Shown here in pieces: positions 9,241-17,975 of a DNA stretch of 64,000 bases. Under the pieces are notes generated by a model. The model was not told the origin of the DNA. It searched no databases and saw only the letters and a list, made by a program, of their open reading frames with translations. Positions within the stretch are counted from its first letter, which is position 1. Each line of letters begins with the position of its first letter. The stretch comes from an uncultured Flavobacterium sp. Its GTDB lineage: Bacteria; Bacteroidota; Bacteroidia; Flavobacteriales; Flavobacteriaceae. The stretch covers positions 14,924 to 78,923 of the forward strand of contig NZ_CALBSN010000090.1 of assembly GCF_937967675.1 (NCBI RefSeq), in the 5' to 3' direction. The translations under genes and the position numbers were made by a program.

Positions 9241-9573
9241 ATGATAACTTGGAACGATTTTGAAAGAGTAGAAATGCGCATTGGAACTATCTTAGATGTA
9301 CAAGATTTTCCAAAAGCAAATAAACCAGCGTATCAATTAACGATTGATTTTGGTGTTGAATTAGGAATTAAAAAATCTTCTGCACAAATTACCAAGCGTT
9401 ATACAAAAGAAGAATTGCATGGGAAACAAATTATTGCCGTGGTCAATTTTCCAAAAAAACAAATTGCGGATTTTATGAGCGAGTGTTTGGTGTTGGGTTC
9501 AGTAGGCGAGGAAAACGATATTGTTTTGCTGACTTCTGATATTCCTGTTGAAAATGGGTTGCGTATTGGATAA
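9241..9573 (+). CDS. csaA: CsaA-type tRNA-binding protein
   Basis: From ATG 9241 the protein is 110 aa, a single tRNA-binding OB fold of the CsaA/EMAP II type, with VEMRIGTI near the start and ending near NGLRIG. CsaA has been linked to tRNA binding and a chaperone-like role in export. An in-frame ATG at 9199 would add 14 hydrophobic residues not found in the family, so the downstream start is preferred, although neither start has a clear ribosome binding site. Confidence 0.85.
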   Translation: MITWNDFERVEMRIGTILDVQDFPKANKPAYQLTIDFGVELGIKKSSAQITKRYTKEELHGKQIIAVVNFPKKQIADFMSECLVLGSVGEENDIVLLTSDIPVENGLRIG

Positions 9574-9577
9574 AAAA

Positions 9578-9606
9578 AATCCCAAATTCTTAATAGAGTT
9601 TGGGAA
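9578..9606. terminator. Bidirectional terminator between csaA and the PUR-family gene
   Basis: Inverted repeat: TCCCAAAtTCT pairs with AGAgTTTGGGA across a 4-nt loop, with A-rich sequence on the left and T-rich on the right. It sits just after csaA and before the stop of the convergent gene at 9629. Confidence 0.75.
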
Positions 9607-9628
9607 TTTATATTATTTATTCAAAAGA

Positions 9629-10003
9629 TTAAATATCGTCGAAATCAATATTAGTAAAGCTCTCAGCTGATTTTACTTCATCGTTTCCTTCAGTATAAAC
9701 TTCTCTTTTGAAATCTTTTTGATGTCTTTCTGAGATTACTTCTTCTCCTTTTTGGTCAAGAACAAAATCCGTCATTTCATCTAAAATTTCTCTGAAAGCA
9801 GCAAAATCTTCTTTGTACAAATAGATTTTGTGTTTTTTAAAGTGAAATGAACCATCTTCTTCTGTAAACTTTTTACTTTCAGTAATGGTAATGTAGTAAT
9901 CATCTGCTTTTGTAGCTCTTACATCAAAGAAATACGTTCTTCTTCCTGCACGCAATACTTTAGAAAAAATATCTTCTTTTTCTAACATGTCATTTTCTCT
10001 CAT
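9629..10003 (-). CDS. PUR-family DNA/RNA-binding protein (DUF3276)
   Basis: The 124-aa protein matches the Bacteroidota PUR-alpha-like family: an N-terminal basic GRRTYFFDVR strand region, then YYITITESKKF, and a PUR-repeat helix around LYKEDFAAFREIL. The C-terminal 35 residues are acidic and probably flexible. PUR proteins bind single-stranded nucleic acid; the role in these bacteria is not settled. It stands alone. Confidence 0.88.
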   Translation of the reverse strand: MRENDMLEKEDIFSKVLRAGRRTYFFDVRATKADDYYITITESKKFTEEDGSFHFKKHKIYLYKEDFAAFREILDEMTDFVLDQKGEEVISERHQKDFKREVYTEGNDEVKSAESFTNIDFDDI

Positions 10004-10073
10004 AATCCTACTGTCAATTAATTAGTGTTATAGCGTCTCAAAAATCTAAAAAAAAATCGGATTAAACAAAAGT

Positions 10074-11840
10074 TTATTCAATTTCTTTTTCCGAAAGTTG
10101 TTTTAAGTATAACTCTTTGTAGTAACCATTAAGGTCTAATAGTTGAGAATGAGTACCTTGCTCTATAATTTTACCTTCGTCTAAAATGATAATCCAATCC
10201 GCATTTTTGGCAGAAGAAACTCGGTGACTCACAATTATAGTTGTTTTGTCTTTGCAATAGTCTAATAAGTTGTTCAAAATGGTTTCTTCAGTTTCGGTAT
10301 CTACAGCGCTTAAGCAATCGTCTAAAAGAAGTACAGGAGCATTTTTAATTAAAGCTCGAGCAATAGAAACACGTTGCTTTTGTCCACCCGATAGCGTAAT
10401 ACCTCGTTCGCCTAAAACCGTTTCATATTGCTGATTGAAATTCATGATGTTATCATGAACTACGGCTTTTTTAGCGGCTTCCATAACTTCTTCATCAGTA
10501 GCATGTTCGTTCCCGAATTTGATGTTATTTTTGATACTATCCGAAAACAAGAAAGCATCTTGTGGCACTACACTAATCTGATTGCGTAAATCAAATAAAT
10601 TCAAGTCTTTGATGTCTTTATTGTCAATTGAAACCGTTCCTGAAGTCGTATCATACAAACGACTAATTAAGGTTAAAAGAGTCGATTTTCCAGAACCTGT
10701 TTTTCCTAGAATCGCTAACGTTTTTCCTTTTTTAACTTCAAACGAAATTTGGTCTAAAGCTTTGATTTTAGTGTCTTCATATTCAAAAGAAACTTTATCA
10801 AATTTAATTGCGCCTTCAATTGAAGTATGACTGCTAACCGTATTTTTAATTTCAGGTTCCTCTTTTAGGAATTCATTAATACGTTTTTGCGAAGCTTCTG
10901 CCTCTTGAACTAATGAAGAAACCCAACCCAAAGAAGCTACTGGCCAAGTCAACATGTTGATGTATAAAATGAATTGGGCAATAACTCCAATACTTGCAAT
11001 TTCAGGATCGTTATTGATGTACATAGAACCACCAACATAAACTACAACCAAGTTACTCAATCCAATAAGTAAAATCATTAACGGACCAAAAAGCGAATTT
11101 ACTCTCGCTAAATCCATTGCTTTTGTTCTACTCTCATTGCTTAAATCAGTAAATTCATTTTGTTTTTTACCTTCAATCGCATAGGCTTTAATTACTCGAA
11201 TTCCAGAGAAAATTTCTTGTGTAAACGAAGAAAGCGTTGATAAATTCTTTTGAAATTCGCCACTACGTTTATGAATCATCGAACTAATTTTGAAAATACT
11301 ATACGATAAAAGAGGTAATGGTAATAAAGAATATAAAGTTAGTTTTGGTGAAATGTTGTACATGTAAATCACCACAATTGTAAAACGCATTAAGGTATTT
11401 AACGAATACATTACGGCTGGACCTACATACATTCTCACTTTTCCAACGTCTTCGCTAATGCGATTCATTAAATCTCCGGTGCGATTGCGTTTGTAGAAAC
11501 TTTGCGATAAGGTTTGGTAATGATTGAATATTTCGTTTTTCAAATCAAATTCCACATGGCGCGACATTACAATCAAAGTTTGACGCATTAAGAAGGTGAA
11601 AAATCCGGCGATAATTGTGGTTCCTAAAATCAGCAAAATGTTGTGAAATAATGATTTTTGAAAGCTAAGTAAGTCGCCATCTGGACTTTTTACGTAGTCT
11701 TCAATTACTTTTATGGAGTTTCCAATTAACTCTGGAGTAAATAAAGAGAAGATTTGTGCTACAATCGTAATAACTATTCCAAGTAGGAAGCGATATTTGT
11801 ATTTGACAAAGTATTTGTTTAAATATTGTAATTCTTTCAT
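10074..11840 (-). CDS. ABC exporter, fused permease and ATPase (MsbA-like)
   Basis: The 588-aa half-transporter has six transmembrane helices in the first 320 residues followed by a nucleotide-binding domain. Walker A GKTGSGKS is at 379-386, the signature is LSGGQKQR, Walker B is LLLDD and the H-loop is SHR. The residue after the Walker B aspartate is Asp rather than the common Glu. It forms homodimers or heterodimers exporting lipids or drugs across the inner membrane; the substrate cannot be read from sequence. An inverted repeat TGATAC-N7-GTATCA at 11855-11873 lies directly before the start and may be an operator. Confidence 0.92.
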   Translation of the reverse strand: MKELQYLNKYFVKYKYRFLLGIVITIVAQIFSLFTPELIGNSIKVIEDYVKSPDGDLLSFQKSLFHNILLILGTTIIAGFFTFLMRQTLIVMSRHVEFDLKNEIFNHYQTLSQSFYKRNRTGDLMNRISEDVGKVRMYVGPAVMYSLNTLMRFTIVVIYMYNISPKLTLYSLLPLPLLSYSIFKISSMIHKRSGEFQKNLSTLSSFTQEIFSGIRVIKAYAIEGKKQNEFTDLSNESRTKAMDLARVNSLFGPLMILLIGLSNLVVVYVGGSMYINNDPEIASIGVIAQFILYINMLTWPVASLGWVSSLVQEAEASQKRINEFLKEEPEIKNTVSSHTSIEGAIKFDKVSFEYEDTKIKALDQISFEVKKGKTLAILGKTGSGKSTLLTLISRLYDTTSGTVSIDNKDIKDLNLFDLRNQISVVPQDAFLFSDSIKNNIKFGNEHATDEEVMEAAKKAVVHDNIMNFNQQYETVLGERGITLSGGQKQRVSIARALIKNAPVLLLDDCLSAVDTETEETILNNLLDYCKDKTTIIVSHRVSSAKNADWIIILDEGKIIEQGTHSQLLDLNGYYKELYLKQLSEKEIE

Positions 11841-12033
11841 AGTATTCTTTAGTGTGATACCATTTCTGTATCAAATTCATTAAAAAGATAATCAATTGAT
11901 AATGAACGATTATCGAGTTTTTTCGCTTTTCATTGCTAAATTATTAAATTAAATATAATTTTTTGAATCATTTTAAAATTATTCGTAATATTGTAACTAA
12001 ATATTGAATAATTTTCAACATAACTCAAATCGC

Positions 12034-13137
12034 ATGACAGCAGAATTATTAAAAGCCAATGAGCTTCAAAAAGTAGACCCTGTTTTTGGTCAAGTATCTT
12101 TTGATGGTCATGAGCAAGTTGTATTTTGTCACGACAAAGATACAGGATTAAAAGCAATTATTGGAATTCATAACACAGTTTTAGGACCTGCATTAGGAGG
12201 AACTAGAATGTGGAATTATACAAACGAATGGGAAGCGTTAAACGATGTTTTGCGTTTGTCTCGTGGAATGACTTTCAAAAACTCAATTTCAGGATTAAAT
12301 TTAGGTGGTGGAAAAGCGGTTATCATTGGTGACGCTAAAACTCAAAAAACACCTGAATTAATGCGTCGTTTTGGACAGTTTGTAGATTCATTATCAGGAA
12401 AATATATCACTGCAGAAGATGTAGGAATGGAAACTAAAGACATGGATACAGTTAACGAAGTAACAAAACATGTTGCCGGTATTTCTGTTGAAAGAGGTGG
12501 TTCTGGAAACCCTTCTCCTGTTACAGCTTACGGAGTTTTCATGGGAATGAAAGCAGCAGCTAAATATAAATTCGGTTCTGATAATTTAGAAGGTAAAAGT
12601 GTTTTAGTACAAGGAATTGGTCACGTTGGTGAATCGTTAGTGCAACACTTAACAGAAAGTGGTGCAATCGTAACGATTACAGATATCAACGAAGATAGAG
12701 TACACCAAGTAGGAGCTAAGTATGGAGCTAAAATTTTTACTGGTGCTGACATATACAGTGCTGATGTAGATATTTACGCACCTTGTGCTTTAGGAGCTAC
12801 TATTAATGATGCTACTATAAACAATATCAAAGCTTCTATTATTGCTGGAGCAGCTAATAATCAATTAGCAAACGAAGCAGTTCATGGAAAAATCTTAAAA
12901 GAAAAAGGTATTTTATATGCACCTGATTTCTTAATCAATGCAGGTGGTGTTATCAACGTGTATTCAGAATTGGTAAAATGGACGAATGCTCAGGTAATGG
13001 AGAAAACAGAAAACATCTATAATACAGCATTAGAGATTTTTAAATTTGCAGATGATAACAACATTACTACACATCAAGCGGCTTTTTCAATGGCGCAAAA
13101 ACGTATTGATGATGCAAAAAATGAATTAAAGAAGTAA
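12034..13137 (+). CDS. Leu/Val-type amino acid dehydrogenase (Glu/Leu/Phe/Val dehydrogenase)
   Basis: From ATG 12034 the protein is 367 aa. It shows the family's substrate and catalytic segments (GGTRMW, GGGKAVI with the catalytic lysine, AEDVGM) and a C-terminal NAD-binding Rossmann fold with VLVQGIGHVG. The size and GGTRMW motif favour leucine/valine dehydrogenase over glutamate dehydrogenase, which is larger. It would deaminate branched-chain amino acids oxidatively, starting catabolism or branched-chain fatty-acid supply. A TTG 30 nt upstream is in frame but lacks family similarity. Confidence 0.9.
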   Translation: MTAELLKANELQKVDPVFGQVSFDGHEQVVFCHDKDTGLKAIIGIHNTVLGPALGGTRMWNYTNEWEALNDVLRLSRGMTFKNSISGLNLGGGKAVIIGDAKTQKTPELMRRFGQFVDSLSGKYITAEDVGMETKDMDTVNEVTKHVAGISVERGGSGNPSPVTAYGVFMGMKAAAKYKFGSDNLEGKSVLVQGIGHVGESLVQHLTESGAIVTITDINEDRVHQVGAKYGAKIFTGADIYSADVDIYAPCALGATINDATINNIKASIIAGAANNQLANEAVHGKILKEKGILYAPDFLINAGGVINVYSELVKWTNAQVMEKTENIYNTALEIFKFADDNNITTHQAAFSMAQKRIDDAKNELKK

Positions 13138-13156
13138 TTCGTTTTAAATAAAATTG

Positions 13157-13197
13157 TATTTTTGCAGAGCGAAAGAGGCAACTTTTTCGCTCTTTTA
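13157..13197 (+). promoter_or_regulatory. Promoter-like element and terminator-like hairpin before nusB
   Basis: A TATTTTTG at 13157-13164 matches the Bacteroidota -7 element TAnnTTTG. It is followed by a hairpin, GAGCGAAA (13167-13174) pairing with TTTCGCTC (13185-13192), ending in TTTT. The hairpin could end the upstream dehydrogenase mRNA, or act as a leader attenuator if transcription starts at this promoter. Confidence 0.5.
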
Positions 13198-13220
13198 ATT
13201 TTATAAAGTTCTTAATTAGT

Positions 13221-14162
13221 ATGTTAAACAGAAGACATATCCGAGTAAAAGTGATGCAAAGTATTTATGCAATGCACCAACACCAATCTGATAATTTGGA
13301 TAAAGAAGAAAAATTTCTTTTTCAAAGTATCGAAAACACCCAAAACTTGTATCTTTTATTGCTTTCAGCCTTAATAGAAATCAAAAAGAAAGAAGAAGAA
13401 TACATCGATTTGGCTTCTAAAAAACATTTAGCTACTAAAGAAGAAATCAATCCTAACTTAAAATTTATCAATAATAAAGTTTTGGTTTTACTAACCGAAT
13501 CGGAAGCGTTGGAAACTGCTATAGATGATCATAACATCAATAACTGGAAATTAAATGATGATATTATTTTAGGTTTAATTGATACGATTAAAGAAAGTGA
13601 GTTGTATCAAAATTACATGCAAAAACCTGTTGGTGATTTTGAAGATGATAAAAAATTCATCGTTGATTTATATACTGAAGTTATCGCTCCAAGCGACCGT
13701 TTATATGATTATTTGGAAGATCATAAATTGACTTGGTTGGACGATTTACCAGCAATTAATACTTTAATTGTGAAACAAATCAAACAATTAAAAGGAGAAA
13801 ATGATACTTTGATTGTTCCAAAAGTTTACAAAGACGAAGATGATAAAGATTTCGTAAAAAACTTGTTTAGAAAAACGGTTTTGAATGAAATGGAATTATC
13901 AAAAGAGTACATTGATAAAACGCCTAATTGGGATGTAGAACGTATTGCTGAAATTGATACCATTATCTTAAAAATGGCAATTTGTGAGTTGTTGAAATTT
14001 CCATCTATTCCAACGAAAGTAACAATTAACGAATATTTAGAAATTGCAAAAGAGTATTCTACGCCAAAAAGTAGTATTTTTATCAACGGAATTTTAGATA
14101 ACTTGGTAAAAGAATTTACTCAAGATGGTAAATTAAAAAAATCAGGTAGAGGTTTATTATAA
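13221..14162 (+). CDS. nusB: Transcription antitermination factor NusB (long form)
   Basis: The 313-aa protein starts with LNRRHIRVKVMQSIYAM and has the NusB helical domain in its C-terminal part (about 190-305: LFRKTVLNEMELSKEYI, IDTIILKMAICELL, TKVTINEYLEIAKEYS). The E. coli protein is about 140 aa; the doubled length with an acidic N-terminal extension is usual in Flavobacteria. NusB with NusE forms the BoxA-binding complex for rRNA antitermination. It leads an operon with DUF1573 and yajC genes at spacings of 11 and 19 nt. Confidence 0.92.
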   Translation: MLNRRHIRVKVMQSIYAMHQHQSDNLDKEEKFLFQSIENTQNLYLLLLSALIEIKKKEEEYIDLASKKHLATKEEINPNLKFINNKVLVLLTESEALETAIDDHNINNWKLNDDIILGLIDTIKESELYQNYMQKPVGDFEDDKKFIVDLYTEVIAPSDRLYDYLEDHKLTWLDDLPAINTLIVKQIKQLKGENDTLIVPKVYKDEDDKDFVKNLFRKTVLNEMELSKEYIDKTPNWDVERIAEIDTIILKMAICELLKFPSIPTKVTINEYLEIAKEYSTPKSSIFINGILDNLVKEFTQDGKLKKSGRGLL

Positions 14163-14173
14163 ATTTTAATAAT

Positions 14174-14632
14174 ATGATTAGAAAATCACTTAGTTTATTA
14201 GCTGTTTCATTTGTTTTTTTAGCCGTTTCTTGTAGACAAGAAAGTGCAGCCGATAAAATTACAGATGCTGATATGAAAACTGTTGAAGCAGAAAAAGTAT
14301 TAGTTGGAAAATTACCAATAATAGAATTAGACAAAGAAATTCATGATTTTGGTGCCATTACAGAAGGTGATGTAGTGGAAACAGAATTTACCGTTAAAAA
14401 TGTTGGGGAATCTGATTTAATTATTTCAGATGCAAAAGGAAGTTGTGGTTGTACTGTTCCTCAACCACCAAAAGATCCAATTAAACCTGGAGATTTTGCA
14501 CCAATAAAAGTATCTTTTGACTCTAAAAATAAACCAGGAGAGCAAGAAAAAACAGTAACGTTAACGACTAATACTGAGAATGGTCATGAAACGTTCAAAA
14601 TTAAAGCAAATGTAACACCAGCTGCTAAATAG
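14174..14632 (+). CDS. DUF1573 lipoprotein
   Basis: The 152-aa protein has a lipoprotein signal with lipobox AVSC. One immunoglobulin-like DUF1573 domain follows, with DFGAITEGDVVETEFTVKN and the characteristic SCGCTVP motif. It is an envelope protein of unknown function, common in Bacteroidota and often placed between nusB and yajC. A related but separate DUF1573 protein is encoded at 49523-49927. Confidence 0.88.
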   Translation: MIRKSLSLLAVSFVFLAVSCRQESAADKITDADMKTVEAEKVLVGKLPIIELDKEIHDFGAITEGDVVETEFTVKNVGESDLIISDAKGSCGCTVPQPPKDPIKPGDFAPIKVSFDSKNKPGEQEKTVTLTTNTENGHETFKIKANVTPAAK

Positions 14633-14651
14633 TAGCTTTAATAATTAGTAT

Positions 14652-14921
14652 ATGAATTCAAGTTTAGCAATACAATTAGTATTAATGATTGCCGTGTTTT
14701 ATTTCTTATTAATAAGACCACAACAACAGAGAGCCAAAAAAGAAAAAGCATTTGAAACCGGATTAAAAGTAGGGGATAGAATCATCACTAAAGCAGGAAT
14801 CCACGGTAAAATTGCAGAAATGAATGAAGATACTGTAGTAGTTGAAACTATGGCAGGTAAAATTAAAATGGAGAAATCTGCTATTTCTATGGAAATGAGC
14901 GCTAAATTAGCAGCAAAATAA
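14652..14921 (+). CDS. yajC: Preprotein translocase subunit YajC
   Basis: The 89-aa protein has one N-terminal transmembrane helix (about 5-21) followed by FYFLLIRPQQQRAKK, the family hallmark, then a small beta domain with GLKVGDRIITKAGIHGKI. YajC associates with SecDF at the inner membrane. It is the last gene before a strong terminator. Confidence 0.94.
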   Translation: MNSSLAIQLVLMIAVFYFLLIRPQQQRAKKEKAFETGLKVGDRIITKAGIHGKIAEMNEDTVVVETMAGKIKMEKSAISMEMSAKLAAK

Positions 14922-14940
14922 GATTTTTTAAATAGTAAAA

Positions 14941-14977
14941 AAGCCGAATTTCAATATTGAAATTCGGCTTTTTTTAT
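14941..14977. terminator. Strong hairpin terminator after yajC
   Basis: AAGCCGAATTTCAA pairs perfectly with TTGAAATTCGGCTT across a minimal loop and is followed by a T run on the plus strand. The A-rich left flank lets it serve the convergent DUF1801 gene as well. Confidence 0.9.
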
Positions 14978-15563
14978 GCTCTGTATTTGTCGTTTAAACC
15001 TCGTCCTTCTATAATTATTGGAATGATTTTTTCCAGACGAGTAATTTGTGTTTTTTCTTGTTTAGCAGAAGTTATGTATTCAATAAATTCTCTTTGTTTG
15101 TAAGGAGCAAATGCATTGAATTTGTTTAAAAGGTCTGAATTTTTATCCAATTCGTTTTGTAGTAATTCAGGAATTATTGTTTCCTTTTTTTCTTTTGGAA
15201 TAGCCAATCCTTTTTTTCAATTTCAATAGCTTCTTTAATATAGGCTAAAATTAATTTCTCATCAATTTCGTTAATTGAATTGAATCGCATTTGCCTTAAT
15301 GATTTCGTGTTTTCTTCATTTGCATTGATGAGCAATTTCTTTTCATCTTTCAAAAAAACACCATTGTAAAACCAAATTCCAAAATAGGATTTAAAACCAC
15401 CGATACCAACTACATTTTTGTTTTTATAGGTATAAACAGGACCACCCCATTTTGTAGTTTCAATTAAAGGTGTTTTCCGAATGATAGCGTGTAATTGCTC
15501 TAATTCGTTTTCCCATTGGTTGGTTTTATTCCATTTGTTTTCTTTTTCCAAAATTGTATGCAT
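14974..15563 (-). pseudogene. DUF1801/YdeI-family gene split by a frameshift in an A7 run
   Basis: Two minus-strand reading frames, 15563 to 15174 (129 aa) and 15207 to 14974 (77 aa), together make one protein of about 196 aa of the DUF1801 / YdeI (OmpD-associated) type. The first part has TKWGGPVYTYK and VGIGGFKSYFGIWF. The second has the YdeI-like FNAFAPYKQREFIEYI and a C-terminal GRGLNDKYR. The frames meet at a seven-base homopolymer (15211-15217). Adding one base there would read EIEKKGLAIPKEKK and restore the full protein. It is therefore a recent pseudogene, a sequencing slip, or less likely a programmed frameshift. Confidence 0.8.
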
Positions 15564-15599
15564 TTGTGTTTATCAAATATAAATAATCTTCATAAAAAA

Positions 15600-15621
15600 A
15601 AAGAGGAACAAAGTCCTCTTT
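15600..15621 (-). terminator. Terminator of the M28 peptidase gene
   Basis: AAGAGGA pairs with TCCTCTT around a short loop, just downstream of the minus-strand stop at 15631, with a T run on the minus strand. Confidence 0.7.
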
Positions 15622-15630
15622 AATTAAATT

Positions 15631-17871
15631 TTAGAATTTTACTTTTACAGTAATTGGTTTACCGTTTCTCATTATGGTTACGTCTTTTTCATCGCCAACA
15701 CTTAATTTGGATAAGCAATCCATATAACCGTATACTTCTTTTATTTCGCAATCTCCAATTTTTACTAGAATATCACCCGCTAAAATTCCCGCTGCATGAG
15801 CCGGACGATTATCCGTAACACCATCAATATGTAAACCATCTCCATGATCGGTGTAATCAGGCATAATTCCTAAAGTTACTTTGTATTTTGGAACTACTTT
15901 TTCAGTATTCATAGCTGTTTTAGTGAACTCAACTTTCTCTAATTTCTCAATTTCTGAACAAACTCTGAATACATAATCCGTAATGTTTCTTACACCGTAG
16001 TAATTGATTTTATCCTCATCATCACTTGGTTTGTGATAATCATTATGAGTACCAGTAAAGAAAAACAACACCGGAATATCTTTTAAATAAAATGAAGTGT
16101 GGTCAGAAGGTCCTTGTCCTGCAAGGTCTAAAGTAACATTAAAGCCAGCTGGTTTATTTTTGTTTACGATGTTTGTGAATTCAGGAGAAGTTCCTACGCC
16201 ACCCACAGTTAACCCTTTATCTGCATTTAATCTTCCAATCATATCCATGTTTATCATCGTTACTACATTAGGATATAATGATTTTAAAGTTTCTGCCATG
16301 TGTTTTGAACCAATTAAACCATCTTCTTCGCCTGAAAATAGAGCAAAAATATAATTCGCATTTTCTTTGGTTTTGTTTTTTGATAGCATACGAGCTAATT
16401 CCAAAACTCCAGCAACACCAGAAGAATTATCATCTGCTCCGTTATGAATTTCGCCATGTGAATTAGGTTTTGTAGAATGGTTGTGTTCGTTTAAACCTAA
16501 ATGGTCGTAATGTGCTCCAATAATGATGGTTTTAGAAGCTTTGTTATCTAAAAACGCAATTACATTGGTTCCTTGATTGGCTTTGTCACCCGAACCATCT
16601 GTAGCATGAGGATTCAATTTTACTTTGTAATTGAATTTTTGGAAATAACTATTGTTTGCATAAGGTTTTAATCCTAAAGCTTTGAATTCTTTTGCAATAT
16701 AATCGGCAGCTTTTTTCTCGCCTTCTGAACCCGTTAAACGTCCTTGTAATTCGTCAGAAGCTAAATAACTAATGTGTTTCTTTAGTGACTTTGGTTGTGC
16801 AATTTCGGCAGCATCACCTTCAACCCAATCCGCGATGAACACATTGGTTTCTCTTGGTTTGCTTTGCATTCTGTTACTAGAGAACACCAATTTTTTTCCA
16901 TCAGGAGAAAACATTGGAAACGCATTAAATTCGCTTTCCCAAGTAATTTGCTGTAAATTTTCACCATTGGTATCAATCATGTACAATTGGAAATCATAAC
17001 CACGTGTGGAATGATGATTCGAGGAGAAGATAATTTTTTTATCAGAAGGGTGGAAGTAAGGTGCCCAATTGGCTTTCCCAAGATTCGTAATCTGTTTTAA
17101 ATCAGTACCATCGATGTTGCAAGTATAGATTTCCATTTCAGATGGCGCTACTAAATTTTGTGCTAATAAATCTTTATACTCTTTAATCGCTTCAGGCGTT
17201 TTTGGACGAGATGAACGGAATACGATTTTCTTACTATCATGCGAAAAGAAGCAACCACCATCATATCCTAATCCAGAAGTGATTTGTTTTAAATTGCTAC
17301 CATCAATATCCATTACATAGATTTCCAAATCACCACTTCTAATACTGGTGAACGCAATTTTTTTTCCGTCAGGTGAAACCACAGCTTCTGCATCATAACC
17401 TGGAGAATTAGTGAATTGTTTTACAATATTTCCTTTTAAATCAGCCATGTAAATGTCAAATTCAGGATAAATTGCCCAAAGATATTTACCATCAATTGGT
17501 TTTGGTGGAGCCGGACATGCATGATCTGCTGCGTGAGTGGAAGCGTAAATAATATGTTTTCCATCAGGCATATAGAAAGAACAAGTAGTTCTTCCTTTTC
17601 CAGTTGAAACTAATTGTAAGCTTTTTTCATTAAATTCTTGAGCTTGTAAATCCAACATAAAGATTTGGTCGCACGAAACTCCAAAGGCTTTATTGGTAAC
17701 TTGAAGCGTTAGTTTATCTCCTTTTGGACTAAAATAAGCTTCGGCATTATCGCCACCAAAAGTTAATTGTTTGATGTTTTTAAGATGTTTTTCTTGTGCT
17801 AACGTAATTGTAGAAATTGAGACAAGCGCAACTAATAATAGATTCTTTTTAAGGTTTATTTTTTGAAACAT
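15631..17871 (-). CDS. Exported M28 metallopeptidase with WD40-like propeller and PDZ domain
   Basis: From ATG 17871 the protein is 746 aa, with a signal peptide ending TLAQ. Residues of roughly 35-370 contain PD40 repeats (YFSPKGDK, VVSPDGKKIAFTS, HPSDKKIIFSS). An M28 aminopeptidase domain with co-catalytic zinc ligands follows (GAHYDHLG, GADDNSSG, GEEDGLIGS, NMDMIGR, a late DHTSFY histidine). The end is a PDZ domain (GILAGDILVKIGD). It probably degrades peptides in the periplasm or outside the cell. Longer starts lack a signal peptide and were not used. Confidence 0.93.
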   Translation of the reverse strand: MFQKINLKKNLLLVALVSISTITLAQEKHLKNIKQLTFGGDNAEAYFSPKGDKLTLQVTNKAFGVSCDQIFMLDLQAQEFNEKSLQLVSTGKGRTTCSFYMPDGKHIIYASTHAADHACPAPPKPIDGKYLWAIYPEFDIYMADLKGNIVKQFTNSPGYDAEAVVSPDGKKIAFTSIRSGDLEIYVMDIDGSNLKQITSGLGYDGGCFFSHDSKKIVFRSSRPKTPEAIKEYKDLLAQNLVAPSEMEIYTCNIDGTDLKQITNLGKANWAPYFHPSDKKIIFSSNHHSTRGYDFQLYMIDTNGENLQQITWESEFNAFPMFSPDGKKLVFSSNRMQSKPRETNVFIADWVEGDAAEIAQPKSLKKHISYLASDELQGRLTGSEGEKKAADYIAKEFKALGLKPYANNSYFQKFNYKVKLNPHATDGSGDKANQGTNVIAFLDNKASKTIIIGAHYDHLGLNEHNHSTKPNSHGEIHNGADDNSSGVAGVLELARMLSKNKTKENANYIFALFSGEEDGLIGSKHMAETLKSLYPNVVTMINMDMIGRLNADKGLTVGGVGTSPEFTNIVNKNKPAGFNVTLDLAGQGPSDHTSFYLKDIPVLFFFTGTHNDYHKPSDDEDKINYYGVRNITDYVFRVCSEIEKLEKVEFTKTAMNTEKVVPKYKVTLGIMPDYTDHGDGLHIDGVTDNRPAHAAGILAGDILVKIGDCEIKEVYGYMDCLSKLSVGDEKDVTIMRNGKPITVKVKF

Positions 17872-17920
17872 AATTGTTTTGATTTTTATTGAATAAGAAT
17901 AGAATTGCGAATATACAAAA

Positions 17921-17948
17921 AAAGACAAGCTGTAAATTGCCTGTCTTT
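17921..17948 (-). terminator. Terminator after pepT
   Basis: AAAGACAaGC pairs with GCcTGTCTTT across an 8-nt loop and is followed by a T run when read on the minus strand, 28 nt after the pepT stop. Confidence 0.75.
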
Positions 17949-17975
17949 ATAATAGTTATCTATTATGAAATAGAT

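Noticed and set aside
11855..11873. TGATAC-N7-GTATCA as a strong operator finding
   Set aside because: Six-bp arms are short and occur once, so it was only mentioned with the ABC exporter gene.
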